Assembly: GCA_024402435.1 (NCBI GenBank)
Contig: JAKSTU010000001.1
Coordinates: forward strand, 1-64,000
Direction of reading: 5' to 3'
From: Treponemataceae bacterium
GTDB lineage: Bacteria; Spirochaetota; Spirochaetia; Treponematales; Treponemataceae
Length of the DNA: 64,000 bases
Part shown: positions 33,761 through 41,612 of the stretch, one piece after another
How the letters are laid out: every line of letters begins with the position of its first letter
Numbering within the stretch: position 1 is the stretch's first letter
Notes under the pieces: generated by a model
What the model saw: the letters and a program-made list of their open reading frames with translations, nothing else
Database searches by the model: none
Told to the model about the DNA's origin: nothing
Position numbers and translations under genes: made by a program

Positions 33761-34272
33761 TATTCTGCCTTTTCTTCTGCAGGAGCTTCAGCTTCGGGAG
33801 CAGCTTCTTCAGGTTTACCAACTTCGTCCTGATTTTTTACTTCTACAGCAATTGTTGCAACAGAAGCTTCGTACAGGCGTACAGTTACAGTATATTTACC
33901 CAGGTTTTTGATTGTTGCACCGGGAACATCAATACGTTTGCGCTCAACTTCAAAGCCTTCTTTTGCAAGAGCTTCGGCAATTGTGATGTTTGTAACAGCA
34001 CCATAAAGTTTTCCGTTTGCGCCAGCGGGCATAGGAATAACCAGATTAAGAGCATCCAGTTTCTCTTTGAGAGAAGCAGAATCCTTGCGTTTCTGAGCTT
34101 TGCGTGCTTCAATTTCTTCTTTTTTGCTTTCAAAGTAAGCAACAGTAAGATCATTGTAAGGCAGAGCCAAATTGCGAGGGAACAGGTAGTTACGAGCATA
34201 ACCGTTAGCTACGATTTTTACGTCACCTTCTTCACCAAGGTGTTTAACATCTGAATTAAGAATAACTTTCAT
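33760..34272 (-). CDS. rplI: 50S ribosomal protein L9
   Basis: A 170-residue L9. MKVILNSDVKHLGEEGDVKI and the signature GYARNYLFPRNLALPYN mark the N-domain. The C-terminal domain is followed by an Ala/Glu tail (PEEAAPEAEAPAEEKAE) not found in E. coli. ATG 34272 follows TTGGAG; the in-frame TTG in that site is rejected. Confidence 0.96.
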   Translation of the reverse strand: MKVILNSDVKHLGEEGDVKIVANGYARNYLFPRNLALPYNDLTVAYFESKKEEIEARKAQKRKDSASLKEKLDALNLVIPMPAGANGKLYGAVTNITIAEALAKEGFEVERKRIDVPGATIKNLGKYTVTVRLYEASVATIAVEVKNQDEVGKPEEAAPEAEAPAEEKAE

Positions 34273-34419
34273 TTCGAACTCCAATCTTAGGAAAAACCTA
34301 ATAGTTTCAATCTGCTTCGGAGTATGAAACAGACTTGAGGTTCCAGAAGAACCTCGACTGAAAAATCAGTCCCTTTGCCGCAAAAACAAAATCGCGGCAA
34401 TTGATCAATCAAGTATCAA

Positions 34420-34731
34420 TCAGTCAGCAACGAAAGGAAGCAGACAAATTGCACGTGCGCGTTTGATTTCAAGTGAAAGGCGGCGCTGGTGTTTTGCACA
34501 AGTTCCTGTAATGCGACGGGGAAGAATCTTTCCGCGCTCTGTTGTATAGCGGCGAAGACCATCCGGATCTTTATAATCGATTTTTGCTTTCTGTGCACAG
34601 AAGCGGCAAACCTTTTTGCGGAAGAAAGTTTTTCCCTTTCCGCGAGCTGAACGCTCATCTGCGTCACGGATAACATCCTGCATCTGAACATCAGGTGTTG
34701 TGTCAATATTTTTTGTTACTTCGTCTGACAT
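34420..34731 (-). CDS. rpsR: 30S ribosomal protein S18
   Basis: A 103-residue S18 with an N-terminal extension of about 35 residues. The core [19 protein letters not shown] and [19 protein letters not shown] keeps a CxxC plus Cys/His, so it may be a zinc-binding form. It lies between ssb and rplI. The 147-base gap to rplI holds two hairpins: GAGGTTC/GAACCTC and GCCGC/GCGGC. Confidence 0.96.
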   Translation of the reverse strand: MSDEVTKNIDTTPDVQMQDVIRDADERSARGKGKTFFRKKVCRFCAQKAKIDYKDPDGLRRYTTERGKILPRRITGTCAKHQRRLSLEIKRARAICLLPFVAD

Positions 34732-34746
34732 ACGTCATGTCTCCTA

Positions 34747-35259
34747 TTAAAATGGAATTTCATCGGGAAAACCGGAATCACCGCCAAAAGCAGGATCACT
34801 ATCATAAGAAGGAGCCGGCATTTCATTACGGGGCTGATATGATCCCCGGCCTGTTCCGCCATTTCCACTGTTGCCATAACTTCTGTTCTGGTAGCCGCCT
34901 GCGTTGTACCCCTCGGCACTGTCGCCTCCATCGCTTCTGCCACCAAGCAACTGAACATTATTTGCAACAATGTACACTCTGCTGCCTTTCTGTCCGTCTT
35001 TTTCCCATCTGTCCTGTCGTAATTCACCGTCAACAGCAACTTGTTTGCCTTTGACAAGATACGACTTCAACGTTTCAGCAGATTTTCCGAAAAGAGTCAC
35101 GTTAAAGAAACTTACTTCATCAATCCACTGTTCTCCACTCTTGCGACGGCGGTTGACAGCAATAGAAAAATTAGAAACCGCAGTTGCACTTCCTTTGATA
35201 TAAGAAAGATCAGCGTCATTTGTGAGACGACCGACCAGTGTTACACGATTCAAATCCAT
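34747..35259 (-). CDS. ssb: Single-stranded DNA-binding protein
   Basis: A 170-residue SSB. The N-terminal OB fold begins MDLNRVTLVGRLTNDADLSY and includes EVSFFNVTLFGKSAETL and GELRQDRWEKDGQKGSRVYI. A Gly/Asn/Ser-rich linker leads to the acidic tip SGFPDEIPF used for partner binding. It lies between rpsF and rpsR as in most bacteria. Confidence 0.96.
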   Translation of the reverse strand: MDLNRVTLVGRLTNDADLSYIKGSATAVSNFSIAVNRRRKSGEQWIDEVSFFNVTLFGKSAETLKSYLVKGKQVAVDGELRQDRWEKDGQKGSRVYIVANNVQLLGGRSDGGDSAEGYNAGGYQNRSYGNSGNGGTGRGSYQPRNEMPAPSYDSDPAFGGDSGFPDEIPF

Positions 35260-35289
35260 ATGCTTACCTCCGTTCAGAATAGATTCTAA

Positions 35290-35574
35290 TTATTTTTCGT
35301 CAACACGAACAAACATGAATCTGAGCAACTGCTGCTCAAGTTTCAGCTGTTTGTCAATTTCGATTACTTTTGCAGGATTTGCAACAATGTTAAACAGAAT
35401 GAAACGACCTTTCTTGTGTTTTTTGATTTCGTAACACAAATCGCGGTCTCCGATCAGATTTTCGCTTTCAATTTCTGCACCGAACTGTGCGAGAATTGCA
35501 CGAACAGCATCTGAAGCTGCTTTTGACACATCTTCTTCAACAGGGAAGATTGTCATCAATTCATACTTTCTCAT
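35290..35574 (-). CDS. rpsF: 30S ribosomal protein S6
   Basis: A 94-residue S6 (MRKYELMTIFPVEEDV, EIESENLIGDRDLCYEIKKH, RFMFVRVDEK), first gene of the rpsF-ssb-rpsR-rplI-dnaB operon. AAGGAG lies six bases before the start. A hairpin in the leader may be an S6:S18 control site. Confidence 0.95.
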   Translation of the reverse strand: MRKYELMTIFPVEEDVSKAASDAVRAILAQFGAEIESENLIGDRDLCYEIKKHKKGRFILFNIVANPAKVIEIDKQLKLEQQLLRFMFVRVDEK

Positions 35575-35596
35575 AGTATCTCCTTGTGGACTAAGT

Positions 35597-35618
35597 GAAA
35601 TCTCCAGTCTGAGATTTC
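35597..35618 (-). promoter_or_regulatory. Leader hairpin of the rpsF operon
   Basis: GAAATCTC and GAGATTTC form a perfect 8-bp stem around a six-base loop, about 20 bases before the rpsF start and just after a CCCCCTT run. The position fits autoregulation by the S6:S18 complex, known in many bacteria, but the CCG-bearing bulge of that motif is not clear here. Confidence 0.4.
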
Positions 35619-35711
35619 AAGGGGGTTCTAATAAATTATCAGAACAGAGGAAAAAAATCAATAGGCTTTCAGAATTTTTACATAATCTTTGTATAGTTCT
35701 ATAAAAATCCG

Positions 35712-35740
35712 TAGACTGATCACTCTTTTTTTTTTATTAT
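35712..35740 (+). promoter_or_regulatory. Promoter giving a leaderless start
   Basis: TAGACT (35712-35717), a 17-base spacer and TATTAT (35735-35740) would start transcription at about the ATG at 35748. No ribosome-binding site precedes that ATG. Confidence 0.5.
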
Positions 35741-35747
35741 ATTACAC

Positions 35748-37034
35748 ATGGAAAATTTTGACTGCGTTATTGTCGGATCCGGTCCAGCCGGCTTGGGAAC
35801 CGCTTTTGAACTTCTGGCTCATAAGCCTAATACAAAAATACTTTTGATTGATTCTTCTAAAATCTCTTCCGGCGGATTAAGAAATGACTGCAAAATGAAT
35901 TTTTCATTTCCTGTAGGTTTTCCGACGGATTACTGGACAAAAGAACAGGCTGATTTTTATCTTGCAAAAATTGAAGATTTTCTGAAACCGGAGATCATGG
36001 AAAAAGACAACCTGTCGGTCTATTCAAAACGTGCGGAACGCGTAGGCGTAGAGCTTCTAAACATCAGGCAGTCTCATCTGGGAACGGACGGGGGAATAAA
36101 ACTCATAAACAGGCTGACTTCTGAACTGAAAGACAAAGGTGCAGAATTGGCATTTGAAGAGACTCTTGTTTCTGCTGACAGCGAATCCCATGTGGCAAGA
36201 ACGGACAAACGGGAAGTTCACTACAAAAGCCTTGTGGTGGCCCCGGGCAGACACGGTTTTGATTTTTTGCGCAGATTCATGACAGAACAGAACATTGTTT
36301 TTACGGACAACAGCATTGATGTAGGAATCAGAATTGAAGCAAAACAGGAAAACTATCAGATAACAAAAGATTATTACGATCCCAAATTCCTTTTTCCGGA
36401 GAGGACGAGAACTTTCTGTACAAACAGCGGCAGTGCTCATGTAGTTCAGGAAAAATATGTTTCCCGCAGCGGCCAGGAATATTATGTTGCAAACGGCCAT
36501 GCTTATTCCGACAAAGTCAAAGCAACAGGACTGGTAAACTTTGCAATGCTCCGCTCAGTAGCTTTTACAGAACCGCTGGCCAGTGGTCAGGATTATGCGG
36601 AATACCTTGCAGAACTTGCAATGCTCACAGGCGGCGGACATCCCATAATGCAGAGAATCGGGGATTTCAGGCTTGGAAAAAGGACTACAAAAGAAGGTCT
36701 GAATGACGATCTTTATGACTTCAAACCGACCCTTGCAAGCGCTACGCCCGGAGACATTTCTCTTGCAATGCCTTCAAAGTTTCTGAATTCAATATGGAAA
36801 GCGCTGAAAAAACTGGATACGATCGTTCCCGGAATTCTTCACCCCAGCACAATCATGTATTACCCTGAAATCAAGCTTTACGCAAACAAACCTGTTTTCA
36901 AAAATGATTTCTTCATGGCAAAAGAGGATATTTATCTTATTGGAGACGGAGCCGGAACATCCAGGGGCATAACCGGTGCCTGGGCCAGCGGAATGAGAGC
37001 AGCTGCAGGAATTCTAAAAGGAGCATTGTCATGA
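35748..37034 (+). CDS. FAD-dependent dehydrogenase, COG2509 type
   Basis: A 428-residue flavoprotein. FDCVIVGSGPAGLGTAFELL is the FAD dinucleotide-binding motif at residues ~5-24, and the end carries IYLIGDGAGTSRGITGAW, the second FAD contact. The middle has SLVVAPGRHGFDFLRR and TDNSIDVGIRIEAK, typical of uncharacterised COG2509 dehydrogenases. The substrate is unknown. It overlaps rsmD by four bases, and its promoter suggests a leaderless mRNA. Confidence 0.8.
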   Translation: MENFDCVIVGSGPAGLGTAFELLAHKPNTKILLIDSSKISSGGLRNDCKMNFSFPVGFPTDYWTKEQADFYLAKIEDFLKPEIMEKDNLSVYSKRAERVGVELLNIRQSHLGTDGGIKLINRLTSELKDKGAELAFEETLVSADSESHVARTDKREVHYKSLVVAPGRHGFDFLRRFMTEQNIVFTDNSIDVGIRIEAKQENYQITKDYYDPKFLFPERTRTFCTNSGSAHVVQEKYVSRSGQEYYVANGHAYSDKVKATGLVNFAMLRSVAFTEPLASGQDYAEYLAELAMLTGGGHPIMQRIGDFRLGKRTTKEGLNDDLYDFKPTLASATPGDISLAMPSKFLNSIWKALKKLDTIVPGILHPSTIMYYPEIKLYANKPVFKNDFFMAKEDIYLIGDGAGTSRGITGAWASGMRAAAGILKGALS

Positions 37035-37573
37035 GAATTACCGGAGGAGCCTTGAAAGGCAGAACAACTCAGTGTCCGGACGGCGTCATCAGACCTGCGA
37101 TGGACAGGATGAGAGAATCATTTTTTGCAGTTTTGGGCGATTTGAGCGGAAAATCATTTCTGGACATGTTTTCCGGTTCAGGCACGATTGCCATTGAAGC
37201 AGTTTCCCGGGGAGCAGAACGTGTTGTTCTTTGTGAAAAAGACAAAATCAAAATCAAAACCGTCCTGAAAAATGTTTCAATGACAGAGCCTTTGGGAAAG
37301 AAGATCGAGTGTCATTTCATGCCCGTGGAACTTTTTCTGAAACGCTGTCATGATTCTTTTGACATTATTTTCTTTGACCCGCCATTCCCCTACCGTTTTC
37401 ATGAAGAACTGGTGAAATCAGTTTCGGACAACAAGCTTATTACTGAAAACGGACAGGTTCTGATTCATTATCCCGAAGAAAAAATGCTCCCTGACACAAT
37501 CGGCAATCTGGTCAAAAAAGATCATCGTATATATGGGCGTTCCATCGTAGATTTTTACGAATGGCGTCCTTGA
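37031..37573 (+). CDS. rsmD: 16S rRNA (guanine(966)-N2)-methyltransferase RsmD
   Basis: A 180-residue SAM methyltransferase: ITGGALKGRTTQCP and RPAMDRMRESFFAVLGDL at the N-terminus, SAM motif SFLDMFSGSGTIAIEAVSRG, and the catalytic IIFFDPPFPY. This is the RsmD pattern; its target is G966 in E. coli numbering. It starts inside the COG2509 gene stop (ATGA). Confidence 0.9.
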   Translation: MRITGGALKGRTTQCPDGVIRPAMDRMRESFFAVLGDLSGKSFLDMFSGSGTIAIEAVSRGAERVVLCEKDKIKIKTVLKNVSMTEPLGKKIECHFMPVELFLKRCHDSFDIIFFDPPFPYRFHEELVKSVSDNKLITENGQVLIHYPEEKMLPDTIGNLVKKDHRIYGRSIVDFYEWRP

Positions 37574-37627
37574 CATATTAGAGATTTCAAAGGATAATTT
37601 CAAAATAACGGTAAAGTAAAGTTGTTT

Positions 37628-37969
37628 ATGCAGAATGAGTTAAAAAAGGATTTCGAGCGCTTGCATCAGCCGGAAGGATTCATAAAAACTTCGGATTCGC
37701 CTGTATCCACTTTAACAGATCAGCAAAAAGTAATTCTCAACCGTAAAGGCAATATGCTTTTTAATCAGGGTGACATCCTCGGTGCCCGCAGACTTTTCAT
37801 TACAACCGGTTATTCCGACGGATTGACACGAGTTGCAGAAGTAAGCAGAGAACAGGGAGACGAGCTGGATGCCCTTAAACTGTATTGGCTTGCACACAAC
37901 AAGAAGCAGGCAGAACCCTTGATTGAAAAACTTGCCCAAATTATTTCACAAGTGATATCAGGAGACTGA
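37628..37969 (+). CDS. Small TPR-associated protein, unknown function
   Basis: A 113-residue cytoplasmic protein with no signal peptide. One helical pair (NRKGNMLFNQGDILGARRLF, ELDALKLYWLAHNKKQAEPL) resembles a degenerate tetratricopeptide repeat. It stops three bases before the TPR gene that follows and is probably its partner. I prefer ATG 37628 to the in-frame TTG six bases earlier; neither has a strong ribosome-binding site. Confidence 0.65.
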   Translation: MQNELKKDFERLHQPEGFIKTSDSPVSTLTDQQKVILNRKGNMLFNQGDILGARRLFITTGYSDGLTRVAEVSREQGDELDALKLYWLAHNKKQAEPLIEKLAQIISQVISGD

Positions 37970-37971
37970 AC

Positions 37972-39129
37972 ATGGATGACATCTTTTCAACCTTTGCACC
38001 TCAGGACAACCTTATGGAGAATGTGCCGGAAACACCTGAGATGGATGCCCAGACAAACGAAATTTCAGAGTTGTCCAAAAAAGGTTACCAACTGCTGAAA
38101 GAAAACCGCATTTCTGAAGCGGAAGATTCATTCAAACAGATTCTCGCAATTGAAGACAACAACAATTATGCTTTGGTTGGATTGGGTGATTCTGCAAGGA
38201 AGCAGAACCATTTCCACGAAGCAATCGATTATTATACACGATGTCTTTCCTATCACCCCGGAAACAACTATGCACTGTTCGGACTTGCAGATTGCTACAA
38301 AGCACTTAATCAGTACCACAAAGCAATTGAAATTTGGGAACAGTACCTTCTTCACGATGACCGGAACATTACAGTTCTTACGCGCGTTGCCGATGCATAC
38401 CGCAAAATCCGGGATTTCAGAAAGTCAAAAGAACTTTACAACCGTGTTCTCGAGATGGAAGAAAACAACGCTTATGCGCTGATCGGTCTGGGACACCTTC
38501 ATTATGATTTCAAAGAATATCGCGACGCACTTTTCTTCTGGCAGAGAATGCTTGAACAGAATGAAAATGCTGTGGATATCAGGGTTCTTACTTCAATCGG
38601 AAACTGCCACAGAAAGCTGAAAACCTTTGACAAAGGTGTTTATTACTTTGAACGCGCCCTTTCAATGGATGAAAACAATTTTTATGCATTGTTCGGTCTT
38701 GCGGACTGTTACCGCGGAATGAACCAGCAGTACCGTTCAGTAGAGTACTGGAACAAAATTCTGGAAATTGATCCCAGAAACAAAGTGATTCTTACACGTG
38801 CAGGTGACGCTTACCGCAACATGGGCGATTACGAAACTGCAAGCAAATATTACAACAAAGCTCTGGACATTGAATTCGACCTTTATGCAGTCCTTGGTCT
38901 GGCACTGATCAGCAAAGGTGAAGGAAAATACGACGAAGCCATTGCAAGTCTTACACGTCTTATTCAGTCTGATTCAAAGAATTACAGACTTTACATCGAC
39001 CTGGCAGACTGCTACATTAAGCTGAACCAAAAACAGCGTGCCATTGAGACACTTCAGGATTTTCAGCGTTTGGGAATCAGAAGCCAGGCTGTTGCAGAAC
39101 TTTTGGACAAACTTCAGAACAACGCTTAA
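37972..39129 (+). CDS. Tetratricopeptide repeat protein
   Basis: A 385-residue protein built of about nine consecutive TPR units (NYALVGLGDSARKQNHFHEA, NYALFGLADCYKALNQYHKA, AYALIGLGHLHYDFKEYRDA, FYALFGLADCYRGMNQQYRS). The repeated NNxYALxGL signature every 34 residues shows recent internal duplication. The N-terminal ~40 residues are acidic and non-repetitive, and there is no signal peptide. It presumably scaffolds a cytoplasmic complex; partners are unknown. Confidence 0.88.
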   Translation: MDDIFSTFAPQDNLMENVPETPEMDAQTNEISELSKKGYQLLKENRISEAEDSFKQILAIEDNNNYALVGLGDSARKQNHFHEAIDYYTRCLSYHPGNNYALFGLADCYKALNQYHKAIEIWEQYLLHDDRNITVLTRVADAYRKIRDFRKSKELYNRVLEMEENNAYALIGLGHLHYDFKEYRDALFFWQRMLEQNENAVDIRVLTSIGNCHRKLKTFDKGVYYFERALSMDENNFYALFGLADCYRGMNQQYRSVEYWNKILEIDPRNKVILTRAGDAYRNMGDYETASKYYNKALDIEFDLYAVLGLALISKGEGKYDEAIASLTRLIQSDSKNYRLYIDLADCYIKLNQKQRAIETLQDFQRLGIRSQAVAELLDKLQNNA

Positions 39130-39132
39130 AAC

Positions 39133-40158
39133 ATGTCAAAAATACAGATTGCAGCTTTTTCTCCTGACGAAATTAATGAAGTTTTGGGAGAAAAAGCCGG
39201 CTCTTTCAGAGGAAAGCAAGTTTACAAGTGGATTGCTTCCGGAGCTGATTCTTTCGACCAAATGACCAATATTTCTCAGGCAATGCGGGAAAAACTTGAA
39301 GAATCCTGTACTTTAAGGAGTTCCGAAGTTTCTCAAGTGCTCAAAGATCCTGACGGGACTGTTAAACTTCAGTTGAAACTGGAAGACGGTTATTGTGTAG
39401 AAACAGTGCTTCTGACAGATATTGAAGAAAGAAAAACTGCCTGTGTATCAAGTCAGGTAGGATGCGCTATGAAATGCGCATTCTGTCAGACAGGGAAATT
39501 GGGTTTTGCCAGAAACCTTACTGCTTCGGAAATTGTAGAACAATTTTTCCATCTGGAAAAAATCTGCGGCAAACTGGACAATATTGTGTTCATGGGAATG
39601 GGAGAGCCGCTTCTTAACCTGGAAGCTGTCAGAAAAGCAATTGCCGTACTGACAGATGAAAAAGGCCGTAATCTTTCTTTACGGAGAATTACCATTTCAA
39701 CATCAGGCATTATAAAAGGCATCTACGATTTGGCTGACAACGGTCCGAATCTTCGTCTTGCAGTATCGCTGACAACAGCGGACGAAGATTTGAGAAAGGA
39801 ACTTATGCCGGTTACAATCGGGAATCCTTTGTCAAAACTTTCAGAAGCCATCGGGTACTACATGGAGAAGACAGGAAACAGATGCACTTTGGAAGCTGCC
39901 CTGCTCCACAATGTGAACACGACAAAAGGAAGTGCTTTGGCACTGAAAAAATTCGCAAAGCAGATGCCTGTGCATGTAAATGTAATTCCATGGAATCCGA
40001 TTGAAGGTTTGCCATACACAACACCCTCGCAAAATGAATGCAAAGAATTCATGCGGAACTTGGAAGCCCTGGGCATCAAAGCTACACAGCGGACAAGACG
40101 TGGCCAGAAAATCGGCGGTGCCTGCGGTCAGTTGGGAAAAACACAAAAAATCGACTAA
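39133..40158 (+). CDS. rlmN: Dual-specificity RNA methyltransferase RlmN
   Basis: A 341-residue radical-SAM enzyme methylating A2503 of 23S rRNA (and A37 of some tRNAs). GCAMKCAFCQTG holds the CxxxCxxC cluster ligands near residue 116; GMGEPLLN and LRRITISTSGI follow, and the C-terminal RTRRGQKIGGACGQLG carries the second catalytic Cys. It lies three bases after the TPR gene. Confidence 0.95.
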   Translation: MSKIQIAAFSPDEINEVLGEKAGSFRGKQVYKWIASGADSFDQMTNISQAMREKLEESCTLRSSEVSQVLKDPDGTVKLQLKLEDGYCVETVLLTDIEERKTACVSSQVGCAMKCAFCQTGKLGFARNLTASEIVEQFFHLEKICGKLDNIVFMGMGEPLLNLEAVRKAIAVLTDEKGRNLSLRRITISTSGIIKGIYDLADNGPNLRLAVSLTTADEDLRKELMPVTIGNPLSKLSEAIGYYMEKTGNRCTLEAALLHNVNTTKGSALALKKFAKQMPVHVNVIPWNPIEGLPYTTPSQNECKEFMRNLEALGIKATQRTRRGQKIGGACGQLGKTQKID

Positions 40159-40172
40159 TTTTTCTAAAAATA

Positions 40173-40202
40173 TTGATACTCCCCTTGTTTTTTGCATATA
40201 AT
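40173..40202 (+). promoter_or_regulatory. Promoter of the HMA-like small gene
   Basis: TTGATA (40173-40178), an 18-base spacer and TATAAT (40197-40202) lie about 95 bases before the gene, leaving a long AT-rich leader. Confidence 0.55.
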
Positions 40203-40298
40203 GCGCTATGCACTTTTTTCAAAAGCTGATGAAAATTTTTATCACTTTTTAAGAAAGTCTTATAAAAAAACAGATTTAATCTTTCTGGGGAGAATAAG

Positions 40299-40505
40299 AT
40301 GGAAAAGAAAATTTACGTTGTAGGTCTTGATGACGAGAGCGTAGAAAGCAAGGTAAATTCTGCTGTTGCGGCTGTTGCAGGAGTATCTTCTGTTGTAGCA
40401 AATTCATCAAAAGCACAGGTTCTGGTCAATTATGACGAATCTATTGCAGGAATTGAAGACGCTATTGAAGCAGCCATTGCGTCTGCAGGTCCCACAGTTC
40501 TTTAA
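40299..40505 (+). CDS. HMA-like small protein lacking the metal-binding CxxC
   Basis: A 68-residue protein whose length and strand-helix-strand pattern match heavy-metal-associated domains: KKIYVVGLDDESVESKVNSA, GVSSVVANSSKAQVLVNYDE, and a final helix EDAIEAAIASAG. The loop that should hold MxCxxC reads LDDESVES, with no Cys anywhere in the protein, so it cannot bind copper in the usual way. GGGGAGAA lies upstream of the ATG. It is monocistronic, with its own promoter and terminator, which suggests a well-expressed protein of its own. Confidence 0.7.
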   Translation: MEKKIYVVGLDDESVESKVNSAVAAVAGVSSVVANSSKAQVLVNYDESIAGIEDAIEAAIASAGPTVL

Positions 40506-40517
40506 TAAATTTCACTC

Positions 40518-40568
40518 AAAAAAAAAGGCTGTCTGTTCAGTTTTTCAGAACAGGCAGCCTTTTTTTTT
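40518..40568. terminator. Strong bidirectional terminator
   Basis: AGGCTGTCTGTTC (40526-40538) pairs with GAACAGGCAGCCT (40548-40560) with one G-U pair, flanked by an A-run and a T-run, between two convergent genes. Confidence 0.92.
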
Positions 40569-40583
40569 AGCAGGCAGTTATTT

Positions 40584-40961
40584 TCAAAGAAGATAACTTT
40601 TTGAAAAACTGCCGGAAATGCACTTGAATTTCAATGCACCTTCTTCGTTTGTGCTCAGGAAAGATTCGGTGTCTTTGTCACCAAAAGTCCTGATAACATC
40701 TTCCAAAGAACGTTTGTCAAGATTTGCACTGCAAATGCCCTCTTTTTCACAGGCTGCAGCAAAATCAGGATCAATTCCACCTGCTGCAACAACACAAATC
40801 CCATGTTTTTTTAAATTCTCGGCCGCTTCGTTCACTTTGTCACCGGAATCCATTTTTTCTCCGACAACCAAAACTTTTGCTCCGGCAAACTGACCTGAAA
40901 TAATATCACCAGCCGTAATACCGGATGTAAAAAAAGCGGTTTTTCCTCCGATTTTTTCCAT
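40584..40961 (-). CDS. Orphan swivel-domain-like small protein
   Basis: A 125-residue soluble protein. The segment from AGDIISGQFAGAKVLVVGEK through LKKHGICVVAAGGIDPDFAA to GICSANLD follows the order of the swivelling small domain of aconitase or LeuD (there: VLVVGENFGSGSSREH, then a helix, AVIAKSFARIF, NNGLLPL). The catalytic GSSREH loop is replaced by MDSGDKVNE, so no isomerase activity is expected. This is a by-eye resemblance. The ATG has GGAGG six bases upstream. It faces the HMA-like gene across a terminator and may be transcribed from a promoter in 40962-41050. Confidence 0.6.
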   Translation of the reverse strand: MEKIGGKTAFFTSGITAGDIISGQFAGAKVLVVGEKMDSGDKVNEAAENLKKHGICVVAAGGIDPDFAAACEKEGICSANLDKRSLEDVIRTFGDKDTESFLSTNEEGALKFKCISGSFSKSYLL

Positions 40962-41051
40962 TTAAATCCTCCAAAAGCAGTACAAAAGTACTTTACTATG
41001 AAAGTATAATAACAAATCCCGGATTCAGTGAAAAAAATCTTTTGATTTTTC

Positions 41052-41612
41052 TTAATTTTCTACAATCAGATTTCTTTTCTTGAGTTCGTCAGCAATCAGA
41101 TCAACAATTTGCTCCGGATTGTATTTTTCCGTATCAATAATCAAGTCTGCAAAATCATAGACATTGTTGTCAATGTTGTACAATGTCATGTAACGGCCTG
41201 AATCCTGTCTGTCACGCATTGAAGTAAAGTCCATGATTTCCTGAAGATTTCCGCCTTCCCGCTTGAGGATACGTTTGGCCCGTTCTTCATCTGATGCATA
41301 AAGATAAACTTTCAGGTCAGCTTCTTTGTACATCCAGATTGCCAGTCTGTTGCCCAAAACGCTGGATTTCTCTTTTGCAAGTTTTACCGCAGTGGTATCC
41401 ACAGTAACATCATAAGAATTGTCAGTTTTGGCAAGTTCAATTATTTCAGCCAAAGTTTTCCCTTTTTCGGCAGCCAGCTGACGGAAAGTGTAATTAATCA
41501 TGGGAATACCCAGTTTTTCTGCCAAAAGGGAAGAAACTGTGGTATTGCCGCATCCGCTTTTTCCGGAAATCGCTACGTGAAGTTCTTTGTTTTCAGGTAC
41601 AGAATATTTCAT
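41052..41612 (-). CDS. Cytidylate-kinase-like P-loop protein
   Basis: A 186-residue NMP-kinase-like protein with the AAA/cytidylate-kinase-2 layout: ELHVAISGKSGCGNTTVSSL at the N-terminus, NYTFRQLAAEKGKTLAEII, SSVLGNRLAIWMY, LYASDEERAKRILKREGG (lid) and YDFADLIIDTEKYNPEQIV. The P-loop reads GKSGCGNTT where GxxGxGK[ST] is expected, so the usual Lys is Asn and a Lys appears earlier in the loop. It may be an active CMP kinase variant or a relative with another role. It is coupled to coaX by TGATG. Confidence 0.72.
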   Translation of the reverse strand: MKYSVPENKELHVAISGKSGCGNTTVSSLLAEKLGIPMINYTFRQLAAEKGKTLAEIIELAKTDNSYDVTVDTTAVKLAKEKSSVLGNRLAIWMYKEADLKVYLYASDEERAKRILKREGGNLQEIMDFTSMRDRQDSGRYMTLYNIDNNVYDFADLIIDTEKYNPEQIVDLIADELKKRNLIVEN

